A stretch of 64,000 bases of DNA from Isoetes taiwanensis (lineage: Eukaryota > Streptophyta > Lycopodiopsida > Isoetales > Isoetaceae): contig JAJEKV010000185.1 in NCBI GenBank assembly GCA_021234155.1, positions 558,001 to 622,000 on the forward strand. Reading direction: 5' to 3'. How positions within the stretch are numbered: the stretch's first letter is position 1; every line of letters starts with the position of its first letter. Position numbers and translations under genes: made by a program. Below are positions 59,185 to 64,000 of the stretch, piece after piece. The notes below the pieces were generated by a model, which did no database searches, had not been told where the DNA came from, and saw only the letters and a list, made by a program, of their open reading frames with translations.

Positions 59185-59547
59185 CTCCCCCTTGATCATT
59201 AGATCAACGAGGGTTTAATTTGAACTTCCCTAGTAGTTTTCTACTCCCCCTTAATGCTCAACCTTGAACACATCTAGATGGCTTTTATCGGCATATCTTC
59301 CAATGACAACGGGAGTTATTAAAACTGCAACTAGAAAATTCAAATCGACTCTCTAGTCCTATATCTCATAACATAAAAAGTGAGGATGCCTAGATCATAT
59401 TAATTGGCAATTTCTCCCCCTTGATCTAAGCATCTGAACTGCTAAAGATCAATTATATTGGGGCCTCACACACTGGGACTATTTAGACATACACGACACC
59501 CATTTTATATTTATATATGGTATTTACAAAAGGATATATCTTCCTTA

Positions 59548-59730
59548 TCAGCCATACTTTGGATCTCCATACGGATGTCTCTTCTTCTTAATCTTCACAC
59601 GAGGACGATCTAAGCTTCTCCCATTGTGCATGAATGAGCCATTATGCCATTGAAAACTTTTAAAGTTTTGCTTAATGTTACTTTGTTTATATGCAATAAC
59701 CGCCACGTCATTATTTGAAAGGGCCAACAA
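59548..59730 (-). other. open frame left of the nested LINE
   Basis: A 60-codon minus frame starting LALSNNDVAVIAYKQSN and ending in a basic tail RPRVKIKKKRHPYGDPKYG. It lies between the nested LINE and the 3' LTR, so it could be the C-terminal end of the short element's protein. A similar phrase (QVLLALPKIRLLVQRQS) near 54510 is too weak to decide. Confidence 0.3.
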
Positions 59731-59755
59731 AACCTGATTAGGTTTTCCTTCACGT

Positions 59756-61548
59756 CATCAATATATTAAAAGAATGGTAATGTTACAAAGCAAGTGAGGA
59801 GGAAGGAGAACTGCCCCAAAGAGACAGCGATACCTCGACACTCCACAATAAACTCATAGAAAAACTGCAACTCTACTGCTGTACAAACCGACCATCACCA
59901 TCTACAACACCTAAGAAGTCCAGCCAAATGGCAAATTTCCACTCTACTAATCCCGGAAACACCAAAAAGCTTTGAAATAACTTGTACCTGAGTCGAGAAA
60001 TCAGAGAGGTTGCAGTCGCTGAATCCCTTTGAAAGATCCACAAATCACGCCGCCTAAATCAGCCACACCAACCGAAGCCACGACAGATGCAGGTTTGTTG
60101 CCGCAAGAGCGCCAAGCACTAGATACACATGAAGCAAAGAATCTGGCGGCTAGTCAATCTCACCAAACAGAGCCCTAACCCAATCCCGTGCAGCCCTGCA
60201 AGTGAGGGCATAAAACCGCATAATGCTCCACAGCCTCAATGATGAAGGCCACAACAAGGGCGTAGAGGGCTCACACCCGACCTAAACCGACTCACAAGGG
60301 CATTCACCCCGATACATAGCCGTGCACCACCCGCCACGTATACCCTAACCTTCTGGTGGGGAAGTGAGCTCCATGTCCACGCCCAAACCGAAGCCATCGA
60401 GAACCCCGGAAGATGCAGACCACTTGCCCGAAGGGGCAAAGTATCATGAATAGCCAGCACCCGGTAACAAGACCGCACAAAACAAGAAGACACAACATCC
60501 GGATGAACCTTCCAAACCTGCACCACCACATCATCCTGAGGGACTATAGGTATGTGTAGCGGAATACTCCCCGCCACTTGTTTCCGTGATAGCCACCATC
60601 GCCTCGAGGCGAAAGCGAGCTCGAAAGAACTCCCACGAAGCTAACTGACCACCCCAATACCAATCCTCCAAGGTGAGCACAACAGCTCGCCTCCAACGGG
60701 CCTGCGTCCGAGCATGCACGGTGGCAGCCAAGGGCAAGTGCGCAGGGGGTAGAGGAACCCACAAGAAAGGAGAAGAGTGGTGATAAACTGAGGCATAATC
60801 TAGCTGGAAGAGCACATGCACATGATCCCAAGCCCGCAACACCCCCGTGAGAAAAGGGGATGCATGTGGGAAAGGCCGAAGACCATACAACAGTGCCCGG
60901 GCAACGCCACATGCACAGACGGCTTCCCAAATGCCACACAATGGCGAAGAGACTGCAACAACAGCGCCGCACCAAGAGAAGATGCTCCATCCTGCAGAAT
61001 ACTCCAAACAAACTTGGAGACCAACACCTTACTATGCAGTGCCAAATCCAGAATGGCCAAGCCCCCATCCTCCCGGGGGCGGAGACACTTCCACCAAGCC
61101 ACTTTAACAGCCGCCCCTTCATCATCCCCGCCCCACACAAAATTTCGAACAATCTTATCCAAAGCCTGTATCTTACCCTCAGGAGCTAACATCACAGATG
61201 CTATATACACATGAGTGCTATAAAGTACTGATTTGGCAATAGTAATCCTACCTGCCATGGACAACTTGCTACCCTTCCACCAATTGAGGTGTTTCTGCAA
61301 CCGCTGCAAAATCTCATCCTACACCCTCCCCATGGAAACATCCCCTCCAAAGGGAATACCCAACAGCTTAGTACACACATTACCTGGAAGCACCTTCCAA
61401 GGGAATAGAGCCAAACAAGGGGGAGGCGGAGTCAGCTGGGCCCATAATGCGTAGCATTTACCCCAATTCAGAAGAATGCCCGAGGCCAAGGAGAACATAT
61501 CCAGCAAACCCTTCACATTCCGCAAATTCCTCTCTTCTGCCACCAAAC
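59756..61548 (-). mobile_element. 5'-truncated LINE (group C, copy 3)
   Basis: The minus strand begins just after the RT active site with AEERNLRNVKGLLDMFSLAS and NWGKCYALW. It continues with LSMAGRITIAKSVLYSTHVY, KIVRNFVWGGDDEG, LRPFPHASPFLTGVLRAW, WSSLPHQKVRVYVW and a Cys-rich zf-RVT part near 60240. The 3' end is near CATTACCATTCTTTTAATAT. It is much more GC-rich than its surroundings and has fewer breaks than the other group C copies. It is inserted inside the short-LTR element. Confidence 0.8.
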
Positions 61549-62063
61549 AGGAACGGCTTCGTTTGCGTCACTTGGTTTCTGGGCATGATTCCTCCAGAAA
61601 TCATCATGATTTTCGGTTTGTTTGCAGGTCTGGCGCTTTCAGTATGCACAAATCTGGCAATAACTTTTCCGCAAGTTACTTCACTCGGATTTTCACCGTC
61701 TGGTATGAAAATTTGGATTTGAAATGCTCTCTCTTTTGTGCAGGTTGCTTCTCTTTTCGGGTTCTCAAAGGCCACCAAATTCACAGGTTCTTTCTGCATC
61801 TTCTCGAATTGGTCTGCATATCGAAATATAACCCATGCTCTTCTGCAGTTTCCCCTCACAATTTCTGAAGCAATTTCGTAAGCCACCGTTTCTTCAAGAA
61901 CTTCTTCTTCTGGAAATTCCTTGGCCGTTGCTTCAATCATGGTCCTGAGCATGACCTCCAAATTTGTCCATGCCTCCTTATACTTCAAATCTAATTCGGT
62001 TTCTAATTCGGCCATATCTGCATGCTTGAACTGCATTTCCCTGGGTTTCTTTTCTTCTGGCAT
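61458..62063 (-). CDS. unrecognised protein of the short-LTR element
   Basis: Starts MPEEKKPREMQFKHADMAEL about 65 bp after the 5' LTR. It has an acidic helical N-terminal half (ELDLKYKEAWTNLEVMLRTM), then VRGNCRRAWVIFRYADQFEK, QIQIFIPDGENPSEV, and PANKPKIMMISGGIMPRN before running into the nested LINE near 61545. About 170 codons belong to the element, the rest to LINE sequence. No zinc knuckle, protease or RT motif is visible. It may be a gag-like protein or a captured host gene; I do not recognise it. Confidence 0.5.
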   Translation of the reverse strand: MPEEKKPREMQFKHADMAELETELDLKYKEAWTNLEVMLRTMIEATAKEFPEEEVLEETVAYEIASEIVRGNCRRAWVIFRYADQFEKMQKEPVNLVAFENPKREATCTKERAFQIQIFIPDGENPSEVTCGKVIARFVHTESARPANKPKIMMISGGIMPRNQVTQTKPFLFGGRREEFAECEGFAGYVLLGLGHSSELG

Positions 62064-62129
62064 TAGACCCCATTGATTTTGGGTCTATTTAGGTGCCATA
62101 TTCTTGGCTTTCTGTGAAGCAATTTCTTA

Positions 62130-62229
62130 TGACTCGTAGTATGGATTGCCAACATGGCAGTCCACCTCATCTGTATACGCCACAACACCCGTATGTCTAC
62201 ATTGATCTATACGATCACTATTCTTAACA
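62130..62229 (-). repeat. short LTR, 5' copy
   Basis: Upstream LTR in element orientation. The bases after it (TAAGAAATTGCTTC) do not match the common tRNA-iMet primer site, so another primer or a decayed site must be assumed. Confidence 0.8.
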
Positions 62230-64000
62230 GACAGGGGAGGCAAGGCAATCATAACAAGCAGGAAAAGAAGCTAGGAATTTAGGGCCTTGAGGATGTGCTT
62301 AAGGATTGCGCATGGGCTGAATTCGGCCAAGGTAGCAGCCACAAAGGAATTGTGGCAAGAGTAGGATATCTTGATGTTTGTGGAAACATGGGAGCATCAG
62401 GCTCGTACGCTTCCAGAAATACTAGGATTCACATTGATTGGGAGAGTATGGAATGAGAAAAGATGTGGAGTAGGCAGAGGATTTGGAGGCATTGCAATAT
62501 ATGGTCGGGAATAGATAGCACATAATCTGCAAGTAGTTATAGTAGATTCAAACAAGCAATTTCTATGGTTTAAAGTGAAGGCTAATCTAGCTGAGGTATA
62601 TATAGCCATTTGCTATTTTGCACCTGTAAGAGCGAGCATCTATTCAAGCATGGATTTGGAGTTATCAGATTCTTTCCATAATCTCTGTACATATGTTCAA
62701 TGTGGAGAACTACTGGTAATAGGAGATTTTAATGCAAGGATAGGTTGCAAGCAAACAAAACTTTTCAAGAATATGGCAGATGCTCAATTACATGAAATTG
62801 ATGAGCCACTTTTCATGAGGGAATCAGAAGATATAGTATCAAATTCAACGGGTGAGCAATTGCTTGAATTTGGGACTATATGTAGTCTCAAAATTTTGAA
62901 TGGCATTAGCAAATTCCCAGACCCTAGGAAATATACTTGCTTGAGTCATGTTGGGGCAAGCACTATAGATTATGTCATGGCTGAAAATTTGGGGCCGCTG
63001 CAAAAAATCTTTGTAGGACCAAAGTTGCCTGACCTGCCATTACACATTGTCGTAAAGCCTACTTGTGAGACAGATTTTCAGCAGTCTTTCTTCCATCCTA
63101 GACTCAAAATTAAATATCATCGGAGCATGGAATATAAGAAATTGGTTGAAGAGTTGCTTTCTCAAGCAAGATGGATAGGAGGCATACTGGAAGATGCAAA
63201 ACAATTCTCAGAAATTGTTCTTGATGCAGCTGGACGAACATTTAGATACACAAAAGGACATGTCAAAGGCAGACCATGCAATGCATGGTGGGACTTGCAG
63301 TGTGCACAGGCAAGGGCGTTACTTTCTCCTGGTTGCTTGAGGAAGCCTTCATGGTACAAAAAGTTAATTAGAAGAAAAAAGAGAGCATTCTTTAAAAGCA
63401 AGCAGGAGGAGTTAGAAAGTCAATTCAAAACATCCCCAAAATCTTTCTGGAATGCATTTCAGGGAAAAGCGCAGGTGCCAAAATTATATCCCAATGATCT
63501 TTTTAATCTAGTCCGGGATATTTACTCTGTAGGACACGCAGAGGGGATGCCAATCTTGGCGTTGGATACAGACTTGTTTACAAAAGATGAAGTTAAAGAG
63601 ATATTGTCTGACATGTCTAATAATAAGGCACATGATGTAGAGGGACTTTGTATGGAACTTTTTAAATGGGATGGTCAGAAATTGGTATCCATTCTTACAT
63701 GCCTGCTCAATATGTGCCTAAGACAAGGGCTTCCATTCAACTGGAAGATGAACAGAGTTCATCCAATCCATAAGGCAGGAGACATGAAAAAAGTGCATAA
63801 TTACAAAACCATTTTGATCAGCAGCATGTTTACAAAGTTTTTAGGAAGCTTGCTTGAACGAAAGCTGAGCATATGGGCAGAAAGTAACAGTAAACGCTCT
63901 CCTTATCAAGCAGGGTTCATGAAAGAACATAATACTTTAGATCATGCCCTCACATTACGGGTATTGATTGAAAGGGCAAAGTCCCCAAAACACAGCATTA
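62230..64000 (+). CDS. LINE group A copy 4, ORF2 (endonuclease and RT start)
   Basis: Continues past the window end. From about 62290 the frame reads LRIAHGLNSAK, DILMFVETWEHQARTLPEIL, GVGRGFGGIAIYGR and VYIAICYFAP. The catalytic loop LLVIGDFNARIG and LKILNGISKFPDPRKYTC follow, with STIDYVMAENLG, so most APE blocks are present. From 62515 to 64000 there is no stop codon. The RT fingers follow: FNLVRDIYS, EILSDMSNNKAHDVEGL, LPFNWKMNRVHPIHKAGDMK, NYKTILISSMFTKFLGSLLE and SPYQAGFMKEHNTLDHALTL. Two upstream stops (near 62362 and at 62512-62514) are both TAG where CAG fits the frame. It is cut by the window edge before the YADD box. Confidence 0.85.

Larger units (their letters stand above)
59085..62229 (-). 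mobile_element. LTR retroelement with 100-bp LTRs, nested LINE
   Basis: Two direct repeats of 100 bp (59085-59184 and 62130-62229) are almost identical and read TGTTAAGAATAG...GAGTCA on the minus strand. A purine tract AAGGGGGAG lies directly before the left copy (59185-59193 on the plus strand as CTCCCCCTT), as expected for a polypurine tract before the 3' LTR. The interior carries a 202-codon frame and, inserted into it, a group C LINE (about 59756-61548). Without the LINE the interior is only about 1.15 kb, so the element is TRIM/SMART-like and lacks pol. The flanks give TACAG/GACAG at best (4 of 5), so the target duplication is unproven. It separates ORF1 from ORF2 of a group A LINE. Confidence 0.7.

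Noticed and set aside
60816-61214. Long plus-strand frames at 60816-61214
   Set aside because: They are the opposite-strand shadow of the GC-rich minus-strand LINE; the minus frame carries the LINE motifs.
1-64000. CRISPR arrays, rRNA, tRNA or bacterial operons
   Set aside because: No regularly spaced direct repeats with unique spacers, no rRNA sequence and no tRNA cloverleaf noticed; gene structure with introns and plant LINEs indicates a eukaryotic nuclear genome.

Overview
The window looks like nuclear DNA of a land plant with a large, gene-poor, transposon-rich genome. Supporting this are spliced plant-type genes (pectinesterase, NAC/SOG1, PM H+-ATPase, ECD/SGT1, threonine deaminase, nodulin-like MFS), plant LINEs with DUF4283 and zf-RVT domains, and an LTR retroelement with a tRNA-iMet primer site. 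A fern or another large-genome non-angiosperm is my best guess, from the LINE style and the aegerolysin gene. This is inference, not proof.

Only one gene looks complete and intact: a five-exon pectinesterase on the minus strand (38184-40361). A second host gene, a secreted aegerolysin-like protein (2491-3088, plus), has a clean signal-peptide exon and intron but several single-base frame breaks, all at homopolymer runs. The other gene-like sequences are fragments. On the minus strand at 17.3-20.9 kb an ECD/SGT1 fragment, a SOG1-type NAC exon and the C-terminal third of a plasma-membrane H+-ATPase lie head to tail. A nodulin-like transporter fragment lies inside a Pack-MULE (11832-12790). A threonine deaminase fragment lies inside a CACTA-like element (28081-33831).

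Most of the rest is nested retroelements. I separate three LINE groups. Group A has an animal-L1-like ORF1 (coiled coil plus RRM/CTD-like part), an APE endonuclease and reverse transcriptase, and ATTCT-type 3' tails: 12.8-14.3, 24.4-25.95, 27.46-28.08 joined to 33.83-35.76, and 58.3-59.08 joined to 62.23-64.0 kb, plus two tail remnants. Group B is a plant L1 with poly(A) tail: 5.3-10.4, 54.16-56.82 and an ORF1 piece at 26.4-27.1 kb. Group C is zf-RVT C-terminal halves: 15.5-16.5, 42.95-43.9 and 59.76-61.55 kb.

Two insertions can be read precisely. The 5.75-kb CACTA-like element splits a group A LINE endonuclease with a 3-bp duplication. The Pack-MULE has about 82-bp terminal inverted repeats and a perfect 9-bp duplication. 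A third, a minus-strand retroelement with only 100-bp LTRs (59085-62229), splits another group A LINE and was itself hit by a group C LINE. At 45.3-48.1 kb, inverted copies of an LTR-retroelement leader flank a 1.0-kb CACTA-type element. Long AT-rich stretches (about 3.6-5.3, 21.7-24.2, 40.4-42.9, 48.1-54.1 kb) hold no gene I can recognise.
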